In this document: positions 47,927 through 57,657 of the stretch, one piece after another | Position numbering within the stretch: the first letter of the stretch is position 1 | Layout: each line of letters starts with the position of its first letter | Source of the DNA: Lepiota brunneoincarnata | Taxonomy: Eukaryota; Basidiomycota; Agaricomycetes; Agaricales; Agaricaceae | DNA length: 64,000 nucleotides | Assembly (NCBI GenBank): GCA_023014365.1 | Contig: JAEBUN010000002.1 | Coordinates: 930,001-994,000 of the forward strand | Direction of reading: 5' to 3' | Translations under genes and position numbers: made by a program | Notes under the pieces: generated by a model | The model's database searches: none | Told to the model about the DNA's origin: nothing | What the model saw: only the letters and a program-made list of their open reading frames with translations

Positions 47927-50900
47927 ATGTTTGGCTCAACTTGGGGAACCCAGAATCAACCACAGCAGTCGGGTGCTTTTGGACAACCCGGCACATTTGG
48001 AAGCAACACAAGCACTTCGGGTGAGTACCGTGCCCCTGCGCTTTAAACCACCCTCTTATTAGCCCTACAGCTTTTGGCTCTACACCCTTTGGCCAACCCC
48101 AGCAGCAGCAACAATCAAACTCCATGTTTGGAAACGTTGGAGGAGCCTCATCCACTGCACCTTCCGGAGGTTTTGGTGCGCGTCTTGTCTCCCTTTGTTA
48201 TTCCAATCTCGCTGATCAGTAATATAAAGGTGCATTCGGCCCTTCAAACACAGGAACAACTAGTGCATTTGGTGCGCCTAAACCAGCGACGGGTTTTGGC
48301 GCGTTTTCGGGTAGCACAGGCGCGTTTGGCAGTGGGGGTGGTGCATTTGGCCAAGGCAGCAACCCTACGAACACAAATACGAGCATATTCGGCCAGCCAT
48401 CGACTAGTAATACAGCCTTCGGAAGCTCAAGCTTGTTTGGGGGAACCAAGCCTACAACGACGGCGTTTGGTACCACAAATGGTGAGTGCACCCCGAATAC
48501 GGGCTCATCCGTCTCAAGCATTATCAGCTCCAGCGTCGACAGTCAATAACGGTACTGCGGGAACACCCTATGCCGTCCATCATGAAAAGGACCCAAACGC
48601 CGCTATTAACCTGCAATACCAGACGATAACATGTATGACAGCATATCGCAATTATTCTCTCGAAGTGAGCAATCAATCAACCATCTCAACAATTCCCTTC
48701 ATAACACTATCGACTTTGGCAGGAACTGCGTTTGCAAGATTACACACAGAATCGTAAAACAGCTTCCACGACCGGATTTGGCGGATCTGCTTTTGGCAGT
48801 ACACAACCTACGACGACCGGAATATTTAGTTCACAGACGAATCAACCAGCGCAGACTTCCATATTCGGTGGCGGGGCAGCTAACACAAATCCCGCTGGAG
48901 GCTTTGGTACATTTGGGCAGACTAATCAGACAAATGTTGCCCAACCTAGCACTGGCATTTTCGGTGGATCAACATTCGGTCAGCAACCCCAGCAGCAACA
49001 GCAGCCGAATACTTTCGGAACTTTCGGCCAGCAAAACCAACAGCAGCAACCCCAACAATCCGGCTCCATCTTCGGTGGCAATTCAGCATTTGGGAGTAAC
49101 CCAAGTAAGCCAGCGTTTGGCAGTACATTCGGAAATAGTTCGTTTTTTTTTGTTTTTGCTTACCATAATGACGATTGTTGACTGAATGTATACAGCTGGA
49201 CCCACAACCGCCACAAGTGCCTTTGGTGGTACAGGCTTTGGCCAAAGCTCTCAACCCCAACAACAAACTAATACTCTATTTGGTGGTACTCAGCCAGCGG
49301 CTAACAATGCTTTTGGGGCCTTCGGTACGTCGATTGGAATTGGTCCCTATTTTCTGCTTATCAATCGATCTTAGGCAATACCAACAACCAGAATAAATCT
49401 ATATTCGGTTCCGGAACCGCCACCCAGCCTGCCACTACCACCACTGGCTTTGGTCTGTTTGGCAATCAGAACCAACCGAATCAGCAAGGACAACAGCAAC
49501 AGCAACCGGCTCAGCAAACTTCGATATTCGGGACTTCTGGTGGCGGTCTTTTCGGCAATACTAATGCGGGTCAACAACCCCAACAAAATACAACTCAACC
49601 AACCTCGCGTGAGTAGAATCCACTCACTTGTGATGTTCTTCGCTCATGTGTTTAGTCTTTGGAGGCACTCAAGCAAATACTGCCCCTGGCATGTTTGGGA
49701 ACCAAGGCGGCCTGTTCGCGAACACCAACACTCAGCAGCAGCAACAGGCTGGCGCCCAACAGCCAGGACAAACCAATACTTTCGGGAGTATGTTTGGTTC
49801 AAAGCCTGCGGCCACCACACCATCGTTGTTCTCAGGCATCGGCCAACAAACGAATCCGAGCGCTGCCGCTACCCAACCACAGACCGGCATTTTCGGCAAT
49901 AATCAAAGTAACAATCAACAACTAATCATGGGAGGAGGTTTGTTTGGACACAAACCTGCGGCCCCTGCTTTGGGAACCTCGACTTCTGGCCAAACTGGAG
50001 GGTTTTTCGGGTCCACACTGGGAACGTCTAACAACATGTTAAACACATCTACTGCCCTTCCCGGATCCCAGCCATCTCTTACCGCCTCAATCGCTGAACC
50101 CATCGGTGCCAACCTTCCTATTTTTTCGATGCTACCCCCAGGACCTCGCTCTGTTAACCTTGAACAGTCACAACCGAAAAAAAAGGCCGGTTTCTTCGTC
50201 GATATTCCCACCCGTTCCCCAGTACCTCGTGTTCAGTTAGGGTACACTCCCTGCGAACTCCAAACTCCGAGGCTTTGGTACACCGGTCACTGCATCGATG
50301 AACGGTGGTAATCCCTTTACCAGTCTCAGTTTCACCTCCGGAAAGCCAAATGCTTTGTCCCTAACCAAGTCCATGGATGGGCGCGGCCCTATTGGATCTG
50401 ATGGAGCTATGGTCCGTAGCGCCAGCCCTGCGCTCGGTAGCGGACCTCGCCAGAGCGTCAAGAAAGTTATTCTCGACAAGAAGATTGAACCTGCAGAGCT
50501 ATTTATGAAAACCGGAAGTCCAGGCTCGTTACGAGGCGGCAAAATCACGTTCAGCCCTGCTTTAAGTGTAGCCGTACGGGAGAAAGATGCAACAGCAATA
50601 CTGTCTTCATCCGCTCCTCAGCTTGATTCTCCGACACCAGTTTCCAAAAACCCCACCCGCAGTCCCAATCGTTTTACCGCCAACAACGCGGCTGACGCCG
50701 CTCAGAACTCAATCGCAGAGGCTACGGCCGATACCACACTACAGGAAGGGGATTACTACGTCAAGCCCGACCTTGCTACCCTGAAGAAGGCAAGTTATGA
50801 CCAGCTCTCTTCCTACGAGGGGCTGGTCGTTGGACGAATTGGCTATGGAGAGATTCATTTCCTCGAGCCAGTTGATTTGACAGGATTGTCTAAACTTGGG

Positions 50901-51185
50901 GCGCTCCTAGGAGATGTTATCAGGTTTGATGACAAGGAGTGCAGTGTTTATCCAGATAGTGAAGACGTGGATAAACCACCCCCAGGATCCGGGTTGAATG
51001 TGAAGGCGAGGCTGATTCTAGAGCGGTGCTGGGCCACTGACAAAGCGACCCGGGAGCCAATCAAGGATACCTCACATCCTACCGCCGCCAAACATTTGAA
51101 GCGCCTGAAGAGTATGAAAGACACACACTTCGAAAGCTTTGAGATGGACAGCGGAAAATGGACCTTCACCGTGGATCATTTCTAG
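47927..51185 (+). CDS. NUP98: nucleoporin NUP98 (Nup145N/Nup100 family), stand-alone
   Basis: FG nucleoporin of the central channel, with roles in the permeability barrier and mRNA export. It starts MFGSTWGTQNQPQQSGAFGQ; FG and GLFG-like repeats follow (SSLFGG, GLFGNTN, GGLFGHK), many Gln-rich. A GLEBS-type motif lies in the middle (QYQTITCMTAYRNYSLEELR, then LQDYTQNRK), the binding site for Gle2/Rae1. The C-terminal autoproteolytic/pore-targeting domain is clear: EGDYYVKPDLATLKKASYDQ, SYEGLVVGRIGYGEIHFLEP, VYPDSEDVDKPPPGSGLNVK, ARLILERCW and SGKWTFTVDHF. The stop TAG (51183-51185) follows directly after His-Phe, so no NUP96/Nup145C part is fused. Just upstream, GYTP/ANSKLRGFG needs removal of one C at 50249-50251 to stay in frame. 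Confidence 0.95.
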
Positions 51186-51865
51186 CTCGTTGGTACGATT
51201 TGAAAGGGGATGTTATTATATCACTAAGTTTCCTTGATTATCGTGTTGTGATTAATCCCATGTTGTGCTCTCGTCTTTGTCGTAGTTATTCTTTTCAGTA
51301 TTACATTGAATTTCTTAACCCATAGGGTAAATGTGAGTATGCTAGCGAGAGGTGATGGTGAAGTATACGAGAGCAAGAGGCGCGCCAGTCAAACAGGAAG
51401 TCACTAGATGACTGCATTGGGTTGAGAAGAGGGCGCAGCAGCGATGGGAAGCTGCGAGGCGTTGGCCCCGTCTGGCGCGTGGTGGGAGCTGCCGCGGGCA
51501 GGAGACCATCAACAAAGACTGAAGGTGTGGCGGGCGGGAAGAAGGGATCAGAAGAAGAGATTTGAGAGGTTCAGACTTAATGCTTGAGAGGATTGTGTCG
51601 TGAAGGTGTCCTGGAGGACAAGGTTATCGGATCATCGCAACGCTGTCATATGTCCGGGCTGGCCTTTCCAGCGGTGTACGCTGCGGGTCTCCCCGACGAG
51701 ACGGGCAGGATCGGGGTGTTGTTACCCCGGAGCGCTGAGAGGTGCTGAGCCGTTCCGTGAAATAACGCACATTATGTAAGCTGCTGCTCTCCTATTTTAA
51801 GGATGCAGTCTCCCATGATGTAACCCTTGCATTTGCGCACAACCACTTGCTACCCACTTTACAAA
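51186..51865. other. intergenic: NUP98 3' flank and RCF2 promoter
   Basis: 680 bases. The part at 51360-51560 is purine-rich on this strand. No gene was recognised. Confidence 0.5.
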
Positions 51866-52846
51866 ATGAAGGCAAGGAGAGCGACATGTACATTACTGAG
51901 GGTGGTGGCTGATTTTTTCCTCTCCAGCTCTTGACAGACCAACAGATCGCTGCGCATACTGCCGCCTCAAGGAGGGGCGCTCTGGAAGGCACAGCTGTTA
52001 GTGGAGCTGCAGCTCTCGCAGGCTCGTGGTACATGAACCGAAATTGGCCTGCCTACCGTCGACTTCCCGTCTCTCTGAAGGCTTTGGGTGTTGTCATTGT
52101 GGTTGCTCCCTGCTTGGCCATCCAGGCTGAACGCCGAGGTTTGGAGTATGACCGATCACAATGGTGAGCCTGGCGCAATGCACTGCTCACAATATATTTA
52201 TGGTTTGTTATTTACAGGGAGGGCGAGACTCTCCGTGTTCTCGACGAGCGACAGCTTCAAGAGGAGAAGAGGTGGCAAGCGATGCCCTTCAAGGACAAGG
52301 TCGCGGATTGGGCTGACCGTCATCAGTATACTATCATTCTTGGTGGATGGGCTGGAAGTCTAGGCGTGGCTGGCGCTGTCATCTCTCGGAATAGGTACGC
52401 TTAGATGCGGATTGTGTTTCAAGATAAGCTAACCGATTACTCGGCATAGATATCAGACCTATGCTCAGAAGGTAAGATACTTTGATGACATGACAGGGGT
52501 CCAACTAAGCGATCTTCTCAGATTGTACAAGCCCGTATGTGGGCGCAAGGTCTCACTATTGGTTTATTAATTGTCGCTGGTGCTTTGACGCAAGGAAGGC
52601 GGGGTGAATCGGCCAAGATGGTGAGTAGACGGTGTTCCGGCGTTAGTTTTTCTGACACATCTCCTTTCAGAGGCAACATGATCACTCCTGGGCAGACATT
52701 GTGAGCCATTATATGTTGTTTCTAGGCAGGATTGCATATTCACAACCACCTAGCTCGAACAGCAGGAACGTGACCGCAAGGAGGCCGAACGCCTTGGTAT
52801 CCGCATCCCACGCCCCGCAGAATCTCAACTTGACGCCCGCCTCTAA
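51866..52846 (+). CDS. RCF2: respiratory supercomplex factor 2 (RCF2), HIG1-domain protein
   Basis: Inner mitochondrial membrane protein associated with cytochrome c oxidase and III-IV supercomplexes. The spliced start is MKLLTDQQIAAHTAASRRGA, matching the yeast Rcf2 start MKILTQDEIEAH. It requires a GC-AG intron at 51872-51927 (donor AAG|GCAAGG, acceptor TCCAG). Membrane segments are AVSGAAALAGSWYMNR, ALGVVIVVAPCLAIQ, YTIILGGWAGSLGVAGAVIS and WAQGLTIGLLIVAGAL; the HIG1-like part is at the C-terminal side (QARMWAQG). The conserved region EGETLRVLDERQLQEEKRWQ lies between them. It ends in a charged tail, EQQERDRKEAERLGIRIPRP, with TAA at 52844-52846. Five or six short introns separate small exons. 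Confidence 0.92.
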
Positions 52847-52929
52847 ATGGACCTACTTGATGCAATGTACATCATCTATCTAGTTAATGCTTGCATACGT
52901 AGATTCTCCCACAAATTACATGTTGTCGA

Positions 52930-52936
52930 TCACGTG
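52930..52936. promoter_or_regulatory. TCACGTG box upstream of PAPS reductase
   Basis: TCACGTG at 52930-52936, 109 bases before the ATG of the PAPS reductase gene. In yeast, TCACGTG upstream of MET16 binds Cbf1 for sulfur-regulated expression. The same role here is inferred from motif and position. Confidence 0.45.
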
Positions 52937-53044
52937 GAGTAAGCATATTGAGCACATCATCATGTCGAATTACCGTACTCTTAGTGAGCAGGCCCAAGAC
53001 TACAAATAGTCGCCGCCGAATTCTGTAGGCCTTTGAACCTAGCC

Positions 53045-53937
53045 ATGCCCCATGCAACAGCCCTGAACTTCCCAAAACCACTTAAACTACCCCTCTCTCA
53101 GTCAGACCTCGATGCCATCAACGCTCACCTCTCACTGCTAACACCAGAGGAGATTCTGCATTGGGCGATCAAATACCTCCCTGGACTATACCAGACTACC
53201 GCCTTTGGACTCACTGGCCTCGTGGCTATTGACATGCTTTCAAAAATCACCTCGTCTGCGCCGCCACTGGTTTTTCTTGACACTCTGTATCACTTCCCTG
53301 AGACTTACGAGCTTGTTGAGGAGGTCTGCCAACGTTACGGATGTCCAATCCATGTCTACAAACCGGAGGGGTGCGATAATGTGCACGATTTCGAGACGAA
53401 ATACGGCCAGGAGTTCTGGAAGAAGGACGAGGATAGCTACGATTTCGCGGTAAAGGTCAGTGGGCAAGATCAATTGCAGATCAATTATGATGGTTGATTC
53501 TGATCTGAATTCATTAGGTTGAACCTGCCCGCAGAGCCTACGAAGCCCTGGGCGTAAAGTCCGTGATAACAGGGCGTCGAGCATCGCAGGGTAGTGACCG
53601 TGCAAATTTGAAGCCCCTCGAAGTTGACTCGACGGGGCTCTTAAAGCTCAACCCGCTCTTTGCTTGGAATTTCCACCTTGTGGAGTGGTACATCAGGGAG
53701 AATAACGTTCCTCGTAACAAATTGCTTGACCAAGGGTATCGGAGCGTGGGCGACTGGCACAGCACGATCAAGGTCAGCGAAGGACAGGACGAGAGGGCGG
53801 GCCGATGGGCGGGGAGGGAGAAAACAGAGTGCGGCCTTCATAAAGATTACTTCGCGCAAGCCAAACTTGCTGGTAAGGACATCGTCGGTCTTGTTGGCAA
53901 TTCCGTATGTGTTGACGTTTGGCAGCTGAGAGTGTGA
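53045..53937 (+). CDS. MET16: phosphoadenylyl-sulfate (PAPS) reductase
   Basis: Reduces PAPS to sulfite with thioredoxin in sulfate assimilation, in the cytosol. Motifs in order: HWAIKYLPGLYQTTAFGLTG (nucleotide-binding start), PLVFLDTLYHFPETYELVEE, FAVKVEPARRAYEALGVKSV across one 62-base intron at about 53456-53517, VITGRRASQGSDR (the substrate loop), LLKLNPLFAWNFHLVEWYIR, LLDQGYRSVGDWHSTIKV and the signature KTECGLHKDYF with the redox-active Cys. The start is ATG at 53045 and the stop is TGA at 53935-53937. The length of about 275 residues fits the family. The C-terminal tail after ECGLH (GKDIVGLVGNSVCVDVW) is not typical and might be affected by a missed intron. Confidence 0.93.
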
Positions 53938-54304
53938 CTGGACAAGCGCGTAATACGAGTGCGGCGAGTACCTGAAATCTGGCGAGTTATCTAATAATGT
54001 ATGGCGTTATTCTGCTTCGAGGTTGCCCACTTGTCACTGAACTCTGGGCACCAGGACTTCTTTGACATGTTCTTAGCCTTCGTTCAGAAATTTCACACTT
54101 TTCTAGGAAGGAATACACAGGGTGCTACATGGCGCCCACCTGAGCCACAAGATCGGTCGCCTCTACCACACTTCCAGAAGGTGGCGAATTGATTCGGAGT
54201 TGGAATGGGCCATCATGTGATTGACAACAAGTATTGGCTTGTCAATTGTAACATTGACGCGGAGACTCATTGAGGGATTGCGGCGTGTTCTGGTATTTGA
54301 GCAA
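53938..54304. other. intergenic: RNase III promoter
   Basis: 367 bases between two plus-strand genes. Nothing was recognised. Confidence 0.5.
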
Positions 54305-55756
54305 ATGGCAACCCCCCTGCTTAGGAGGATCTGCCTTCTTACGACCAACGCTCCACACCACCTGTTCTCCAGCGACTCTGGGCCGCCATCCGCAGACCTG
54401 CTGTCCTCAATGGCCTTGCGGTAAGTCTCTCCATGATCCTGGTAATGGAACTTCCTTGTTGAGGTTCCTCTTATCATGGGAGACGGCTGACCTATCATTA
54501 TACGAAGTCCCGATTTTGGTCTAAACGATGTTTTGTTCCCTCCGCTTCCCGAAATAAAGAATGCAGACATTAAGCAGCGGGTGTTCACTCACCGGAGTCT
54601 CTATGCGCGGCCCACACATATCTTTGAAGATCATCTTGATGATCTCAGTCCGGACAATGAGAAGTAAGTTGTGGCGGTGGTCCCGAAGGCCTCTGTCGTC
54701 ATGGACGGGCCAAGTCCACAGGATCATATTTGACCTGTCCATTATGCGGGGTTTGATTGGGGTTATGACTTTTGTTCATCCTCGGTTCCTGATAGATACG
54801 AGCATCTTGGGGACACCGTCCTGGGATTGTCGGTGACAAGACTCATGATGGATATGTATCCCGGCCTCCGTGTCGGGCCTTCGACCGTTCGTCTTCTGCC
54901 CTTTCGTGTGATCGACGGAGTTGCTTATTCATTGATTTTTCCTGTATGCAGAAGATTCGCGCTTTGGTTGTAGGCAATTCCACTTTGGCCGAAATGTAAG
55001 TCTCGTTTATCGTTGACTGCCACTGTACATGAAACTTAGGTCTCATTAGTTCCTTGAAGTACAAGTTGCCAGCTCGCTTGCGCCTACACCCAGCGCAGGC
55101 TATCACTCTCCGTGCCTCGCCCAATATCCAGGGTAGGTCATCTCGCTTGACCTGGTTGCTTTGCTGACTCGTCGCCTCTTCTAGCTGATGCTTTTGAGGT
55201 CACTGGCTCCTGTTCCATTACGTATTGGTTTCATAGCCTAACTTGTTTACTTTCGCACTTGCAGTCTTTTGTCGGCGGGTTATACCTCGATCAAGGTTTA
55301 GAGGTGGCTAGAAAGTGGCTTGACCAACTTTTCTGTCCGTACGCCAAAGCGGCCTATCAGCTCGTCCGCCAGCAGCATGGCTTTCCGGCACTCCCCACGC
55401 CAGCACCATTCCGTCACTCGGCCCCTGACGAGGCTTACTACGGGGGTGGGAATGACGAGAATTCAATATCTCCTAGCATCGGCCACCTTGGACTATTCAA
55501 CCAGTATCTCCAGAAGGCAAATCGTCAGGTTGAGTGGATTTACTCCGATGGCCGAGACCAAGGGAAGAACGAGTACACAGATATGGGACTGCCGAAGGAA
55601 TTAGTGGTGCAGGGGACGAAATCTACCCCTATATGGTATGTAAAAGTTATGGTGGATGGTGAGTTTTACGGGCGGGGGAAGGGGAGCACAAAGAGAGCCG
55701 CCAGGAACGAGGCGGCTAAGCAAGGTTTGGAGAGAATGGGGGTTGTCATTCAGTGA
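54305..55756 (+). CDS. ribonuclease III with C-terminal dsRNA-binding domain
   Basis: Class I RNase III that cleaves double-stranded RNA. Possible start MATPLLRRICLLTTNAPHHL at 54305; an in-frame ATG further on, at the MALR codon run just before 54422, is the alternative. Across an intron follow PDFGLNDVLFPPLPEIKNAD and IKQRVFTHRSLYARPTHIFE. The signature KYEHLGDTVLGLSVTRLMMD has Glu and Asp in the catalytic positions. Then come KIRALVVGNSTLAEISLKYK, LPARLRLHPAQAITLRASPN and IQADAFESFVGGLYLDQGLE with the second Asp/Glu pair. The dsRBD reads FNQYLQKANRQVEWIYSDG, TPIWYVKVMVDGEFYGRGKG and STKRAARNEAAKQGLERMGV. All four metal-binding acidic residues are kept, which argues against a purely structural mL44-type ribosomal protein. 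The Arg/Leu-rich N-terminus could be a mitochondrial presequence. Confidence 0.88.
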
Positions 55757-56361
55757 ATGTGAGTGTTTGTTTTAGGACTGGAATTGTGGCCTCTGGTGCT
55801 AAACGGGTTTTGGGCTCCTTTGCTGCAGGGGGGTGTGCCATGATCTCTCCAGACCCGTGCTGGATGGCCGAGTGTTCAGCATGCAGATCTGTCCACCACA
55901 ATCAGCTCAGGTGTGCAGAGGTCATGGGTAGAATGGAAGTGTGATGCTCTAAATGTACCTGGATGTGTGATCCTGTGGATCTAGCTATGTTCGGTTCTTG
56001 ACGACGAGGACGGGAATGACTAGGGTCAATGGTCATGACAAATGTGTAAGCGACCCTTGCAATTCCGTTGCGCCCCCACGGACGGACCGGATGACACGTC
56101 ACTCGATTTGAGTAGTTGCGGGGTTCTTGGGCCGTCGGCCCCCAGTCTTCTCTTGAGGGAGTTCTTGCTGATTAATGATGTGCAAAGAAGGTTCATGTGA
56201 TAGAACAAGATAGCCATCCGGTTATCCAAAAAGCACATTCAAAGGGTGGTAATAAGCATGTAAATAAGTAAGGGGGTAAGGAGCTGGGTACGGTATCAAG
56301 CATTGTGTGAAGCAGAGGGTCAAATGCCTGTGGAAATCGAACTACAGGGGGCAGTAACCAC
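55757..56361. other. tail-to-tail intergenic region
   Basis: About 605 bases between the RNase III gene (+) and cytochrome b5 (-). No gene was recognised. Confidence 0.5.
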
Positions 56362-57025
56362 TTAGGCGGAACCCGAGTAGAAGCGCCATGCAAAGTAAGC
56401 ACCCAGGAGCCCAAGAGGGACAAAGTACATGAGGCTAAGAAAAGGGACTTTATATAAGATTTTGTGCTGACGAGTGGCGAGGGAGAGGGGCGTACTTGGA
56501 GCCTTGCTCAACAGCACCAGCAACTCGCTTAGCCTGAGCCTCTGCAGCACCTGATTTAAGCTTGAGACCCTGTTGTGGTCAGGCGTCTATTATCACATGC
56601 AGAAGGACTGCCCAACTTACGCTTGCCTGCTCGAAATCGCCAACAAACATGCCGGGGAGCAAGGCGCGAGCTTCATCAGAGTGACCGACATCCTCGAATG
56701 CTTCTGTGGCGTCCTGACCTGATGAAAGGTTGATACCCATTTGGTCTGGATGTTGGGATGTTGCCACGTACCAGCCTCGGCTAGAATAACCTCATCACCG
56801 CCTGGATGCTAGACAAGAGTCGTTGGTGGGCTACTATGACTGGGTATGAGGAGATACGTACCTCGTCAAGGAATTTTGTGACGTTGTAAACTGCAGGGGG
56901 ATGCGTCAGACAAAAGGGCACCGCTTGATTGGCTCGCGCGCGTACGCACCTTTTCCGTGCAGGAGGATGTAGAACTTGTCGCGGGTCTTGTTTGCACGAA
57001 GCTCTTCGAGGGTGACGACGGCCAT
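56362..57025 (-). CDS. CYB5: cytochrome b5
   Basis: ER-membrane heme protein that passes electrons to fatty acid desaturases and other oxygenases. It starts MAVVTLEELRANKTRDKFYI at 57025, then LHGK/VYNVTKFLDEHPGGDEVI with the axial heme His in HPGG, AGQDATEAFEDVGHSDEARA with the second heme His, LLPGMFVGDFEQA, a linker GLKLKSGAAEAQAKRVAGAV and a C-terminal hydrophobic anchor (VPLGLLGAYFAWRFY) ending YSGSA, the stop at 56362-56364. Exons are short, with about five introns. A TCACGTG box lies 109 bases upstream (57134-57140). Tail-anchored topology is inferred from the C-terminal helix. Confidence 0.95.
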
Positions 57026-57657
57026 TAGGGCGGATGGGGGCGTGAGGAGAGGAGAATTTGCGGTGAGGGGGTAAAGGACAGAAGATAGAAGTTGGTATGC
57101 AGAACCGTTGGGATTTTTAACACGGGTATTTTCTCACGTGCTCACGGACCTGCCGATTTTTTTTTTTTCCGAATGGATCATAGCGTCCAACCCCGAGCAG
57201 ATCTGATACATAGCGCTCCGCCTTTAACGACTCAGTATGTATTTAGCAGCGAGATGGGACAGGATCATATGTAAGCTGAATATAGTACTCGAATGGCCAT
57301 CGGTAAAATAGCCAGAGGCGGGACACTCAAGCGTGGATTGAGCAACGATGTTCTTCCACCCGCAAGTAAGGCAACGAAGGTATTGTGTACCCTGTTCCTA
57401 GGCAAAATTGGGTGGGGACAATGAAGGTCCAAGCGAGATCCATTGGTCAATGCGGAGTCGATTGCTACTTAAGCTGTCATTCTTCAAGTTGCACCGACAA
57501 CAATTTGGCCTCTTTGTTCGTCTATTTCAAACTCCGATGAAAGCGCAGCCAAACATAGCCAAGTCAGTGATTGGACGGAGCCGCCGCGTCTCCTCACTTC
57601 ACCCTCCTCCATCATCTCGCTGCCAACGGGCAGTCCCTATCCATTGCTCCATCCGCC
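57026..57657. promoter_or_regulatory. divergent intergenic region, cytochrome b5 / FG nucleoporin
   Basis: 632 bases between divergent starts. It contains TCACGTG at 57134-57140 and a run of T at about 57160-57169. No other element was recognised. Confidence 0.4.
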
